Of a DNA stretch of 64,000 nt, positions 35,655 through 45,015 are shown piece by piece. The stretch is taken from assembly GCA_003712165.1 (NCBI GenBank), contig RHLH01000001.1:1178001-1242000 (forward strand). The letters are read 5' to 3'. The translations under genes and the position numbers were made by a program. Each line of letters begins with the position of its first letter. Within the stretch, counting starts at the first letter, position 1. Origin of the DNA: Phycisphaera sp. GTDB lineage: Bacteria; Planctomycetota; Phycisphaerae; Phycisphaerales; UBA1924. The notes beneath the pieces are model-generated. The model had not been told where the DNA came from, did no database searches, and worked only from the letters and a program-made list of their open reading frames with translations.

Positions 35655-36600
35655 TGAAGACCTCGCACAGTGTAATACGTGTTGGCGGTGGTACGTTCAA
35701 CGTGTTGCTAGTGATCGGCCAAATGACTTGAGTTTGCCACTGCTCTGGTTCCGGGATCTCAGCTGGGTCGGTAAGGTAGACTTCGCGAGGTGCCCCGTTG
35801 CATTCTCGACCGTTCTCGGCTATGTGCTTCTCCAATGCACCGTAGGCATTGGTCAATGTCTCGTACGGGCCAACATGTATGGTGATCGCAGCGTCGGTCG
35901 CCGGCAGAGTTTCTACATAGATATCACCCGTGGGAGCCGTCCCCGCAGGGACGCAAAGCCCTGACTTGAGCGACACCAACCCAGGGCTCCAATTCGTGTA
36001 TAGTGTTGTCGGTGGGCTCAGCATCTCGATACCGTGCTTGAGCGCGTGTTGGAATACAGCTGGGATTATCTCGCCAAGAGCTTGGGCGATATCCGATTGG
36101 CCGCATCGTGTAGATTTGTAAAGAAAGGTAGTCTCGGAGATAGACCGAAATTCTATGTCGTAGTTCATGTTCATCCTTCGTGTGTCTAAATCATTCAGTG
36201 ATAATTTTTTGAACAATTGCAGGCACGGCCCTGCTTGTCTGATGATGTGTACGTGCGTTGCGGATCCTGCGAGGCGACGATTGTGCTTACGAAACTGAAT
36301 CGGGCTGATCCCGTATTGCTTTATAAACGCACGCGTGAATCCTTCATGACTCTCGAACCCGGACTGGATCGCGACCTGCAAGATGGACCTATTGCCGCTA
36401 ATCAGCAGCACAGCGGCACATTCAAGCTGGAGACGGCGACCGTATTGCTTCGGGCTCTCTCCCACAACCCGAGAAAAAGCTCGCTGGAAATGCGATGGCG
36501 ATTTCTGAATCTGTGCGGCAAGCTCACTCAATGATCGGCGCCGAGTGCGGCTCCGGCTGAGTTGAACAAGAAGTGGCAAGAGGTCGTCAAGCGAAGTCAT
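35647..36600 (-). CDS. AraC-family regulator with GyrI-like effector-binding domain
   Basis: 317 residues from MTSLDDLL. An N-terminal pair of AraC helix-turn-helix motifs (about 15-115: LSELAAQIQKSPSHFQRAFSRVVGESPKQYGRRLQLE ... SILQVAIQSGFESHEGFTRAFIKQYGISPIQFRK) precedes a GyrI-like domain (about 145-315, with SETTFLYKSTR and AAITIHVGPYETL). Such proteins sense small toxic or cationic compounds. It overlaps the membrane-protein gene, which it may control. Confidence 0.88.
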   Translation of the reverse strand: MTSLDDLLPLLVQLSRSRTRRRSLSELAAQIQKSPSHFQRAFSRVVGESPKQYGRRLQLECAAVLLISGNRSILQVAIQSGFESHEGFTRAFIKQYGISPIQFRKHNRRLAGSATHVHIIRQAGPCLQLFKKLSLNDLDTRRMNMNYDIEFRSISETTFLYKSTRCGQSDIAQALGEIIPAVFQHALKHGIEMLSPPTTLYTNWSPGLVSLKSGLCVPAGTAPTGDIYVETLPATDAAITIHVGPYETLTNAYGALEKHIAENGRECNGAPREVYLTDPAEIPEPEQWQTQVIWPITSNTLNVPPPTRITLCEVFNV

Positions 36601-36782
36601 CTGTCGGATTCTACAAGGGTGCTCGCTGCGTTCTTGACCGATCGTGCAAACCAAAGAAAAACGTGAGGTGACCGGGTCACGTGGCTCAGGTGGCAGGCGC
36701 CGCTGCCGCCACCTTGTGATCGCTCAATATCACTACCCCAGCAGTTTCCTCTTTGAACTTGCAAATACTTCTAGGGATTGAG

Positions 36783-36811
36783 TTGAGTAATCATGCAGTC
36801 ATAGGTATAAT
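36783..36811 (+). promoter_or_regulatory. argR operon promoter, likely leaderless, with repeated operator half-sites
   Basis: TTGAGT (36783-36788) and TATAAT (36806-36811) are separated by exactly 17 bp. The argR ATG begins at 36817, only 5 bases after the -10 box, so the transcript would start at or within a base or two of the start codon. AATCATGCA is repeated at 36789-36797 and 36809-36817, 20 bp apart (two helical turns), covering the spacer and the start. This suits self-repression by ArgR. Confidence 0.75.
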
Positions 36812-36816
36812 CATGC

Positions 36817-37269
36817 ATGTCCCGTGTCCGCCGCCATTCTGTGCTCCGCAAAATCCTTGCTGATCGCCCTGCTTCTACCCAGGAAGAACTGGTCTCAGCG
36901 CTCGCGGAAGCCGGGATGCCGGTGACACAGGCGACGGTCTCGCGTGACTTGGCTGCGATTCGAGCTGTGCGCGGGGTGGATGGGTATCGGCTTGCCGGGC
37001 ATGTCGTCGGGGAAGCGCTCCCGGAGGCGGAACGCCGACTTGCAGGCGTGATCCGCGAGCACGCGATCTCGGTCGAGGCCGCGGCGTCGTTCGCGGTGGT
37101 GCTAACTGCGCCCGGACACGCAAATTTCGTTGCGGCGGAGCTCGACGGTGCCCGCCCGCCTGGCATGGTGGGGTGTATTGCAGGGGACGACACTATTTTC
37201 GTTGCGACAAAGTCAGAACGAGAGGCGGACCGGCTCGTGCGCCTCCTCTGTTCCATGATGGAAGGGTGA
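36817..37269 (+). CDS. argR: Arginine repressor
   Basis: 150 residues with the winged-helix DNA-binding domain (about 1-70, TQEELVSALAEAGMPVTQATVSRDLAAI) and the C-terminal oligomerisation/arginine-binding domain with CIAGDDTIFVAT. The ATG at 36817 gives a full-length protein; a GTG at 36841 would lose the first helix. It heads the arginine operon and stops 2 bp before the next gene. The promoter lies immediately upstream and carries two direct repeats, so autoregulation together with arginine is inferred. Confidence 0.92.
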   Translation: MSRVRRHSVLRKILADRPASTQEELVSALAEAGMPVTQATVSRDLAAIRAVRGVDGYRLAGHVVGEALPEAERRLAGVIREHAISVEAAASFAVVLTAPGHANFVAAELDGARPPGMVGCIAGDDTIFVATKSEREADRLVRLLCSMMEG

Positions 37270-37271
37270 GG

Positions 37272-38318
37272 ATGCAGGTCACTGAGGTCAAATCGAAGAC
37301 GGGGTCACCTCGGCACTTCCTGAACACGCAGGACTGGTCATGGTCCGATCTCTGTGCGCTGCTCGAACATGCGGGGGAACTAAAAGAGAACCCGATCCAG
37401 CCCTTGCTGAGCGGGAAGTCTGTGGCACTGGTCTTCTTCAACCCCTCGCTCCGCACGCGGGCGTCGTTTGACATCGGTGCGACACAGTTGGGAGGGCATG
37501 CTGTCGTGCTCGAGCCTGGAGGAGGCTCGTGGGAAATGGCCTTCGGCGAGGGCGAGGTTATGGACGGTGCCGCTGAGGAGCATGCCAAGGAGGCGGCGAG
37601 GGTGCTGAGCAAGTACTGCGACATTATTGCCTTGCGAGCCTTCCCCAAGTTCCACGACTGGTCGGTCGACCGGCGCGACCTCGTGCTGGCAGCATTCGCG
37701 ACACACGCGAGCGTTCCGGTGATCAACATGGAGACGATCACGCACCCTTGCCAAGAGCTGGCACACCTGATGGCGCTCCGCGAATTTTTCGGCACCGACG
37801 ACCTGAAAGGGAAAAAGTATGTACTCACCTGGACATACCACCCAAAGCCGTTGAACACGGCGGTCGCAAACTCCGCAGCGATGATCGCGACTCGTGCTGG
37901 GATGGACGTGACGTTGCTCTGCCCCGACGAGCGATACCTGCTCGACGAGCGGTACATGGGATTCGCGACGCAGAACGCAGAGGACGCCAGCGGGTCATTC
38001 GAGGTGAGCCACGACATTGACGCCGCCTACGACGGCGCGGACGTCGTGTACGCGAAGTCGTGGGGCGCGATCCCGTTCTTCGGGAATTGGGAAGCCGAGA
38101 AGCCGATCCGAGACGCGAACAAGCACTTCATCGTTGACGAGGCAAAAATGGCGAAGACAAACAACGCGTGCTTCAGCCACTGCCTGCCAGCGCGACGGAA
38201 TATCAAGGCGACGGATGCGGTGATGGATTCGCCGAACTCACTGGTCATCGAGGAAGCGGAAAATCGCCTGCATGTGCAGAAGGCACTGATGACGGCAGTC
38301 GCAGGGACGAAGGTTTGA
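37272..38318 (+). CDS. argF': N-acetylornithine carbamoyltransferase (Xanthomonas type)
   Basis: 348 residues, strikingly like the xanthomonad AOTCase rather than ordinary OTCase: HFLNTQDWSW, VFFNPSLRTRASF (in place of the usual STRTR), TVMDG-like VMDGAAEEH, INMETITHPCQELAH, WTYHPKPLNTAVANS, SHCLPARRNIKATDAVMDSP and AENRLHVQKA. In Xanthomonas the enzyme carbamoylates N-acetylornithine to N-acetylcitrulline, which explains the downstream deacetylase. I infer the same substrate. The ATG at 37272 directly follows the argR stop. The symbol follows the published argF' usage. Confidence 0.9.
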   Translation: MQVTEVKSKTGSPRHFLNTQDWSWSDLCALLEHAGELKENPIQPLLSGKSVALVFFNPSLRTRASFDIGATQLGGHAVVLEPGGGSWEMAFGEGEVMDGAAEEHAKEAARVLSKYCDIIALRAFPKFHDWSVDRRDLVLAAFATHASVPVINMETITHPCQELAHLMALREFFGTDDLKGKKYVLTWTYHPKPLNTAVANSAAMIATRAGMDVTLLCPDERYLLDERYMGFATQNAEDASGSFEVSHDIDAAYDGADVVYAKSWGAIPFFGNWEAEKPIRDANKHFIVDEAKMAKTNNACFSHCLPARRNIKATDAVMDSPNSLVIEEAENRLHVQKALMTAVAGTKV

Positions 38319-38354
38319 ATTTGTGCTCGCCCAAGCGGACTATGGGAGCTGGTG

Positions 38355-39614
38355 ATGTCGGATAAACCGTTGGTTGTGCTGGCTTTCTCGGGTGGGCTGG
38401 ACACGTCATTCTGTGTGCCGTTTCTCATTGAGCATGGCTACGACGTGCACACGGTCTTCGTGAACACGGGTGGGGTTGGCAAGGGCGAGCAGGCTGCGAT
38501 CGAGGCGCGTGCACTCGAGCTCGGCGCCGTCGGACACAATGCGGTCGACGCCGGGGCTGAACTCTGGTCGTCGATCATTGTCCCCTTTGTAAAGGGTGGA
38601 ACGCCCTATCAGGGGCGATACCCACTCCTTTGCTCCGACAGATATGTGATCGTTGAAGCACTCGTTGAGAAGGCACGCGAGCTCAAAGCCGCGGCGGTCG
38701 CACACGGCTGCACGGCGATGGGCAACGATCAATTCCGCTTCGACCAGTCGATCCGCTGCCTGACGGACCTCCCAGTCCTTGCCCCAATCCGAGAAATACA
38801 GGGCCTTACGGATTCCCCCCGAGCATACGAGATAAATGAGCTCGCAAAGCGAGGGTTCGAAGTAGACAGCGAAGCGAAGCGTTACACCATTAACGAGAAC
38901 GTGTTGGGCGTGACAATCTCCGGATCGGAGATCGACGAACTGGGCGCGCCAGAAGACTCCAGTCGGAAGCTGACGAAACTTCGGTCAGCATGGCCCGACG
39001 CACCGCTCAGGGTCACAGTTACTTTTGATGAGGGGACGCCGGTCGCGATCGACGGCGCACCGATCGCAGACGGGAACGCATCACTTGCATCGCTCAACGA
39101 GTCGTTCGGAGCGTACGGCGTGGGGCGAGGGATCTACACCGGGGACACGATCGTGGGCCTCAAAGGACGAATTGTATACGAGTGTCCCGGCATCGAGGCG
39201 CTACTTGTGGCGCACAAAGCACTAGAGGAGCTGACGGCGACCAAGCAGCAGGCGGACTTCAAGCGCATCGCAGCGACGAAATGGACGGAACTGGTATTCG
39301 GCGGGCTGTTCTACGAGCCGCTACGGACCGACCTCGAGGCGCTTATCGAGTCCTCGCAGCGGAACGTTAGCGGAACCGTGACACTCGAAACACAGGGCGG
39401 TTCAGTGCATGCGGTCGCCGTCGAGACGAAGAGTGTCCTGATGGACGACAGAAACGTATACGCACAGAAGGCGGGCTGGTCTTCCGCGGACGCTGAAGGC
39501 TTCATGAAGATTGCTGGAAACGCCTCGGCGATCGGCGCTTCAATAGTCCGGGCGGAAGCAAAGACTATCGCGGCGTTGATTAACCCGAAGCCTTCGGCAG
39601 GTATGACAACATGA
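38355..39614 (+). CDS. argG: Argininosuccinate synthase
   Basis: 419 residues with the ATP-pyrophosphatase P-loop VLAFSGGLDTSF and later NDQFRFDQSIRCL. It joins citrulline and aspartate to form argininosuccinate. GGGAG lies 8 bases before the ATG at 38355; a GTG one codon earlier is possible. Its TGA overlaps the start of the deacetylase gene by 4 bp (ATGA), showing translational coupling. The size is near that of the short xanthomonad ArgG group. Confidence 0.93.
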   Translation: MSDKPLVVLAFSGGLDTSFCVPFLIEHGYDVHTVFVNTGGVGKGEQAAIEARALELGAVGHNAVDAGAELWSSIIVPFVKGGTPYQGRYPLLCSDRYVIVEALVEKARELKAAAVAHGCTAMGNDQFRFDQSIRCLTDLPVLAPIREIQGLTDSPRAYEINELAKRGFEVDSEAKRYTINENVLGVTISGSEIDELGAPEDSSRKLTKLRSAWPDAPLRVTVTFDEGTPVAIDGAPIADGNASLASLNESFGAYGVGRGIYTGDTIVGLKGRIVYECPGIEALLVAHKALEELTATKQQADFKRIAATKWTELVFGGLFYEPLRTDLEALIESSQRNVSGTVTLETQGGSVHAVAVETKSVLMDDRNVYAQKAGWSSADAEGFMKIAGNASAIGASIVRAEAKTIAALINPKPSAGMTT

Positions 39615-40792
39615 CCGAGGTTCCGTTGGGCTCTATTCTTGATCATCTGCGAGTGCTTGTTGCAGCGGACTCGTCCGACCCCGCAACGCAGGTGAATCCC
39701 TCGCACCGGGCGGTGATGCACGTATCGCACGTGCTCGAGGAGGCCGAGTTCTCGGTTTCGACCGATGACCTCGGCGGCGGGTGCGTGAACCTTCTCGCGG
39801 TGCGGGGTGACGCGGACGTGCACACCGGGACGCTCTTCAACTGCCACCTTGACACTGTGAAGGTCAATCCCAACTGGACGCGCGATCCGTTCACGTTGGC
39901 GGTCGAGGGGGATGGAGACGACACGAAGGCTTTCGGGCTCGGCGCTTGTGACATCAAGGGGGCAGCGGCGTGCCTGCTCGCTGTCGCAGAGGCGACCGAC
40001 CAGCCGATGGCAATCCTATTCACAACCGACGAGGAAAGCGGCAAGGGAGTTTGCGTGACCTCGTTCCTCAAGTCATGGGGCGAGCGATGGTCTCGCGTCG
40101 TGGTTGCGGAGCCAACAGGTGCACGTGCTGTACTGCAGCACCGGGGATTCGCGTCGTTCGAGATTGCCTTTAGCGGGACGCCGGGTCACACATCACGTGC
40201 GAACGGCGCGGCGGGTAGCGCGGTGCATAAAGCCGCGAGGTGGATGAATGCGGCGCTCGATCTCGCCGAGCCAGGGGGGGTGCTCGATGGTTCTCGGTTT
40301 AACATCGGGATCGTCAACGGCGGGGTTGCGTCAAACGTAGTCGCATCTGAGACAAAAGTGCGGTTCGGATTCCGACCAGAGCCTGACGCTGATGCGGCAT
40401 CGCTGATGAACGAACGTGTCGCGGCGCTGCGCGCGCTGTTGCCATTGGATGGATCGGCGGTATGGACCGACCGGTTTCTCGCGCCGCCTCTGAGTTCGGA
40501 TGACGCGATGGCGGATGCGGTATCCGCCTGGGGGCTCGAAGAGGGTCCAAACGTCGATTTCTGGACGGAGGCGGCGCTGTTCGCTGCAGGTACGGACCGT
40601 GTCTACGGCCTGCCAGCGATGGTGCTCGGGCCTGGCGATATCGCGCAGGCACACACCGCGGACGAGTTCGTCTACGTGTCACAACTCAGGGCGTGCGCCA
40701 TTGCGTATGAGTTAATAGTACGGGCGGACGGAGTCCGCTGCGAGAACGGCTCGGGGGCGGTCTCGATCAAGGGTGAGTCGTATGTCTCGTGA
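39611..40792 (+). CDS. argE': M20-family deacetylase, probable N-acetylcitrulline deacetylase
   Basis: 393 residues of the ArgE/DapE metallopeptidase family, with metal ligands in NCHLDTV, LGACDIKGAAA and TDEESGKGV, the AEPTGARAV turn and a late GPGDIAQAHTADEFV. Placed after the acetylornithine-type carbamoyltransferase and argG, it most likely removes the acetyl group from N-acetylcitrulline, as in Xanthomonas. Its last codons overlap the next gene by about 11 bp. Confidence 0.88.
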   Translation: MTEVPLGSILDHLRVLVAADSSDPATQVNPSHRAVMHVSHVLEEAEFSVSTDDLGGGCVNLLAVRGDADVHTGTLFNCHLDTVKVNPNWTRDPFTLAVEGDGDDTKAFGLGACDIKGAAACLLAVAEATDQPMAILFTTDEESGKGVCVTSFLKSWGERWSRVVVAEPTGARAVLQHRGFASFEIAFSGTPGHTSRANGAAGSAVHKAARWMNAALDLAEPGGVLDGSRFNIGIVNGGVASNVVASETKVRFGFRPEPDADAASLMNERVAALRALLPLDGSAVWTDRFLAPPLSSDDAMADAVSAWGLEEGPNVDFWTEAALFAAGTDRVYGLPAMVLGPGDIAQAHTADEFVYVSQLRACAIAYELIVRADGVRCENGSGAVSIKGESYVS

Positions 40793-42161
40793 AATCTTGC
40801 TCAACTTACTGCATAACCTTGGCGGCCGCGCCGAAGTTGACCGGTACCTGCGCGAGTACACGGGCACCGGTCGCTACGCGGTGGTCAAGGTCGGGGGCGG
40901 GCTCGTCGCTAACGATCTCGAGGAGCTGTCGAGTGCGCTCGTGTTCATGCACCAAGTGGGGCTAACCCCGGTCGTTGTTCACGGGGGCGGGCCACAGCTG
41001 ACCGACGAGCTGGCCTCGTCCGGCATCGAGACGCAGTTTGTCGACGGGTTGCGCGTGACGACCCCAGAGGTTTTGGGTGCCGCACAGCGGGTATTCCAAC
41101 GGGTCGGGGCCCAGCTCGCGGACGCGATTGACCAACGGGGAATACGGGCGCGGCCGTTACCGACGGGTGTGTTCGAGGTGACACAGACGGAGCGATCGGA
41201 GCTGGGGCACGTGGGCGACGTCACTGGAGTTTATCTCGAGGCGATTACGCGGGCCGAGGAAAAGGGGCAATTACCCATTCTCAGCCCAGTAGGGACCAGC
41301 TCCGACGGGAGGCTGCTGAACATCAATGCTGACTCCGCAACGCGGACATTGGCGCTCGCGCTCGGCGCGAGGAAAGTGATCTTCCTTACACCGACGGGTG
41401 GTATCTTGGATCGCAACGGCTCGATCATCCCAGCGCTGGACTGTACAGAGGATCTCCAAGGGAAGCTCGAAAGCGGCCTGGTCAGCGGCGGGATGGCGCG
41501 GAAGCTCGTCGAGATCCGCAGCCTGTTAGACGGGCTAGACGAGCACGCATCGGTGTCGATCACTAGCCCAGCAAAGGTCGCGAGAGAACTGTTCACTCAC
41601 CGGGGGAGCGGGACGCTCGTCCGGCAAGGGCGGCCAATCACGGTGCAAACGGGGCTCAACGGTCTCGACCGTTCGCAGGTAGCTGCGCTCCTCGAGCAGA
41701 GTTTCGGGCGTCATCTCGACCCCTCGTACCTCGAAACGGTTGGGGACGCGAGGGTGTACGTCGGGGGCGAGTACGCAGCGATCGCGATCGTGAAGCGGCG
41801 GGGCCCAGGCTGGTATCTCGACAAACTAGCGCTGAGCGAGCGGGCGCAGGGTATCGGGCTCGGCGCATCGCTCTGGAACCGGATCGTGAGGAATCATCAA
41901 GCTCTCTACTGGCGGAGTCGGACAACGAACGAGGCGAACAAGTGGTACCTCAGCCGGGCCGACGGCATGCAACGCGCAGGAGAATGGCTCGTGTTCTGGT
42001 ACGGGATGAATAGCAGGGCGGCGAGCGAGGGGTGCGTCGCGGACGCGCTGAGTCTCGGGCACTCGTTCGGCGACGAGATTCATAAAATCGTGCCGGGGGA
42101 GCCCCCCGGGATCGCGGAACCCAAAACGGGCGACAGGATGGAGACGGCAGATGTCGGCTAA
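40782..42161 (+). CDS. argB: Bifunctional N-acetylglutamate kinase / N-acetylglutamate synthase
   Basis: 459 residues. The amino-acid-kinase domain (about 30-290) has VVKVGGGLVA, VVHGGGPQLTDEL and SPVGTSSDGRLLNINADSAT. A GNAT acetyltransferase domain follows (about 300-440) with WYLDKLALSERAQGIGLGASLWN (acetyl-CoA site) and YWRSRTTNEANKWYLSRADG. This NAGK-NAT arrangement is found in Xanthomonas, Xylella and related bacteria and catalyses the first two steps of arginine synthesis with arginine feedback. The ATG at 40782 follows a GGTGAG region; starting at 40773 adds three residues. Confidence 0.9.
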   Translation: MSREILLNLLHNLGGRAEVDRYLREYTGTGRYAVVKVGGGLVANDLEELSSALVFMHQVGLTPVVVHGGGPQLTDELASSGIETQFVDGLRVTTPEVLGAAQRVFQRVGAQLADAIDQRGIRARPLPTGVFEVTQTERSELGHVGDVTGVYLEAITRAEEKGQLPILSPVGTSSDGRLLNINADSATRTLALALGARKVIFLTPTGGILDRNGSIIPALDCTEDLQGKLESGLVSGGMARKLVEIRSLLDGLDEHASVSITSPAKVARELFTHRGSGTLVRQGRPITVQTGLNGLDRSQVAALLEQSFGRHLDPSYLETVGDARVYVGGEYAAIAIVKRRGPGWYLDKLALSERAQGIGLGASLWNRIVRNHQALYWRSRTTNEANKWYLSRADGMQRAGEWLVFWYGMNSRAASEGCVADALSLGHSFGDEIHKIVPGEPPGIAEPKTGDRMETADVG

Positions 42162-43194
42162 CACAGGGAACAAAACCTGGGCGGGCGCGGCGAAGACCGA
42201 GCTCAAGCCTGCGAGGTTCGAGACGCTGAGCGTCGGACTTGTGGGTGCCCGCGGCTACGTGGGAATCGAGTTGCTCGAGATCATCGGGTCGCATCCGCTG
42301 CTAGACCTCGAGTACGCCTCGTCTCGGCTGTTCGAAGGCGCGCGGATCAGCGAGCACGCGAAGGTGTCGTTCGGGGGGCAGAAGTTCGAGCACATTACTT
42401 CTGAGAACGTTGTCGAACGGAGTGCGGACATCGTGATCCTCGCGCTGCCTGACGCGGCAGCAACACCTTTCATCGACGCGATCGAGGCGTGTCCCAAGAA
42501 CCCGCGCCTGATCGTGGACCTTAGTGCCGACAAGCGGTTCACAAACGACTGGGTGTACGGGCTCCCTGAGCACAACGCCGCGGCGCTGCGCAGTGCGACG
42601 CGGATCAGCAACCCCGGGTGCTACGCGACGGCGGCGCAGCTCGTGTTGCGGCCTCTGCTCCCGCTGCTCACCGAGACGCCGCACTGCTTCGGGGTGTCGG
42701 GATACTCCGGAGCCGGGAAGAATCGCTCAGACCGGAATGATCACCGGGCGCTTGCGAACGGTGTACTGCCGTACAAGCTTGTAAACCACACACACGAACG
42801 GGAAATCGCGACGCATCTCGACGCGAACGTCCGTTTCTCACCGCACGTCGCGCCCTTCTTTAGGGGCATCGCGATGACGGTTCAGGTGAGGCTGAGTGAG
42901 TATACGAGCGCCGCGGCTCTGAGAGAGCTCTACATTGCGGCATACCACGACCATCCACTGATCGAAATCACAGGGGAGGACACACCGCGGGTTCAGGAGA
43001 TCGTGGGGCGCGACGGCGCCGAGATCGGTGGGTTTAGTGTCAATCCCGAGCGTCCCGACGAGGTCGCTATGGTCTGCACGATCGACAACCTCCGCAAAGG
43101 TGCCGCCTCTCAGGCGATCCAGAACATCAACCTCACGCAGGGGTTCGGCGAGCTAACCGGGCTGAGCACAGGATTCAAGGAGAATGGGGAGTGA
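42151..43194 (+). CDS. argC: N-acetyl-gamma-glutamyl-phosphate reductase
   Basis: 347 residues with the NADP motif VGLVGARGYVGIELL, the catalytic Cys in SNPGCYATAAQL and the His in FSPHVAPFFRGI. It reduces N-acetylglutamyl phosphate to the semialdehyde. It overlaps the kinase/synthase gene by 11 bp and argH by 4 bp. No argD aminotransferase is in the operon, so that step must be encoded elsewhere. Confidence 0.93.
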   Translation: MSANTGNKTWAGAAKTELKPARFETLSVGLVGARGYVGIELLEIIGSHPLLDLEYASSRLFEGARISEHAKVSFGGQKFEHITSENVVERSADIVILALPDAAATPFIDAIEACPKNPRLIVDLSADKRFTNDWVYGLPEHNAAALRSATRISNPGCYATAAQLVLRPLLPLLTETPHCFGVSGYSGAGKNRSDRNDHRALANGVLPYKLVNHTHEREIATHLDANVRFSPHVAPFFRGIAMTVQVRLSEYTSAAALRELYIAAYHDHPLIEITGEDTPRVQEIVGRDGAEIGGFSVNPERPDEVAMVCTIDNLRKGAASQAIQNINLTQGFGELTGLSTGFKENGE

Positions 43195-44501
43195 GCAAGG
43201 GTGATTCCATTGCCGCGAGTCCGCTCTGGGCGAAACCGGGCGCCGCGATCGCGGCGGATGCAATGGCGTTTATGAGCCGGGACGACGTACTGTTAGACCG
43301 AGAGCTCTTCCCGTTTGACATCCTCGCGACGCGCGCGCATGTGAAAGGGCTAGCGTCGATCCGGCTGATCGAGGAGGCCGATGCGTCACGGATAAACACG
43401 GCGCTCGTGGAACTCGACAGGCTGTTCGCGTCCGGCGCATTCGTGCTCGATGAACGCTACGAAGACGGGCACTCCGCGATCGAGTCGTTCCTCGTTGACA
43501 AGCTCGGGGAGGCGGGCAAGCGCGTGCACTTGGGACGCTCGCGAAACGATCAAGTCGCCGTGGCGCTACGCCTATATATGAAGGCCGTCCTAGACCATGC
43601 ACGCACCTCCTGCGTCGCGATCGGGCGGGCGGCGCTCGCCGTGGCGCGCACGCACGAGATGGACGCAATGCCGGGTTACACCCACCTTCAGCGCGCGGTC
43701 CCGTCGACGGTAGGGCTCTGGATGGGTTCGTTCGCCGAAGGGTTCGCGGACGTCGCAGAATTGTGCGCGCTGACGCGTTCTTGGCTTGATGCGTCCCCAC
43801 TCGGCACGGCCGCGGGGTATGGCGTGAATCTCCCTCTCGCGCGGCAATCGGTCTCCGACGAGCTGCAGTTTTCACGCCTGCAGGTCAACCCGATGGCGGC
43901 GCAGGCCTCGCGGGGACGCCTCGAGCACCAAGTCGTCGCGACGCTTTGGCAGGCCATGCAGGAGGTTCGCCGGCTCGCGTGGGATTTCTCGCTCTTTAGT
44001 GCCGAAGAATTCGCATTCGTGACGCTCGGGCCTGGCTTTGTCACAGGCTCATCGATTATGCCCAACAAGAAGAACCCCGACATGGTGGAACTGCTCCGCG
44101 CATCGGCGGCAGTGGTGGGCGGCGCGATGACTGAAATCCAGCAGGCGATGAGCCTCCCAAGTGGATACCACAGGGATCTGCAGATCACGAAGCCCTCGCT
44201 GCTGCGTGCGGTAAATGTCTCCCTCGAGGCGTTGTCGCACATCCCTTCGCTGATCGAGACCGCGACGCTCCACACGGATCGAATGCGGGCGGCGATGGAT
44301 TCCGCGATGTTTGCAACCGATTTTGCCGTGAAGCTTGCGGGTGAAGGCGTCCCCTTCAGGGATGCGTACGTGCGAGCAGCGCAGGCGATCGAGGAGATGG
44401 ATGATGACGTGTGCGACGCGGACGCGAGCGTGCGTGCAAGGGTCTCCCCTGGCGCGTGTGGCAATCTGATGCTTGATGTGATCGCGGCGAGGCTAGGCTG
44501 A
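43191..44501 (+). CDS. argH: Argininosuccinate lyase
   Basis: 436 residues from a GTG start overlapping the argC stop. The fumarase/aspartase-family signature GSSIMPNKKNPDMVEL, HSAIESFL and LGRSRNDQVAVALRLYMK are intact. It splits argininosuccinate into arginine and fumarate and ends the operon. The length is a little shorter than E. coli ArgH and like xanthomonad enzymes. Confidence 0.93.
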   Translation: MSKGDSIAASPLWAKPGAAIAADAMAFMSRDDVLLDRELFPFDILATRAHVKGLASIRLIEEADASRINTALVELDRLFASGAFVLDERYEDGHSAIESFLVDKLGEAGKRVHLGRSRNDQVAVALRLYMKAVLDHARTSCVAIGRAALAVARTHEMDAMPGYTHLQRAVPSTVGLWMGSFAEGFADVAELCALTRSWLDASPLGTAAGYGVNLPLARQSVSDELQFSRLQVNPMAAQASRGRLEHQVVATLWQAMQEVRRLAWDFSLFSAEEFAFVTLGPGFVTGSSIMPNKKNPDMVELLRASAAVVGGAMTEIQQAMSLPSGYHRDLQITKPSLLRAVNVSLEALSHIPSLIETATLHTDRMRAAMDSAMFATDFAVKLAGEGVPFRDAYVRAAQAIEEMDDDVCDADASVRARVSPGACGNLMLDVIAARLG

Positions 44502-44607
44502 CCTTAGACGTCTTGGCACTGTGATCACAGGACGCGCCCCGGGCACATGTCCGGCATGAAAAGCGTACCATCCAATCAGACTCAGTCACAAGATTATCGA
44601 GTGCTGA

Positions 44608-44937
<330 letters not shown>

Positions 44938-45015
44938 ATCAGGAGGGGACAGTAGGCGGCTACTTCGATCCCGTCAACCGGCGTCAGGCCCTCGCCGACG
45001 ACCTACCATCGTCGC

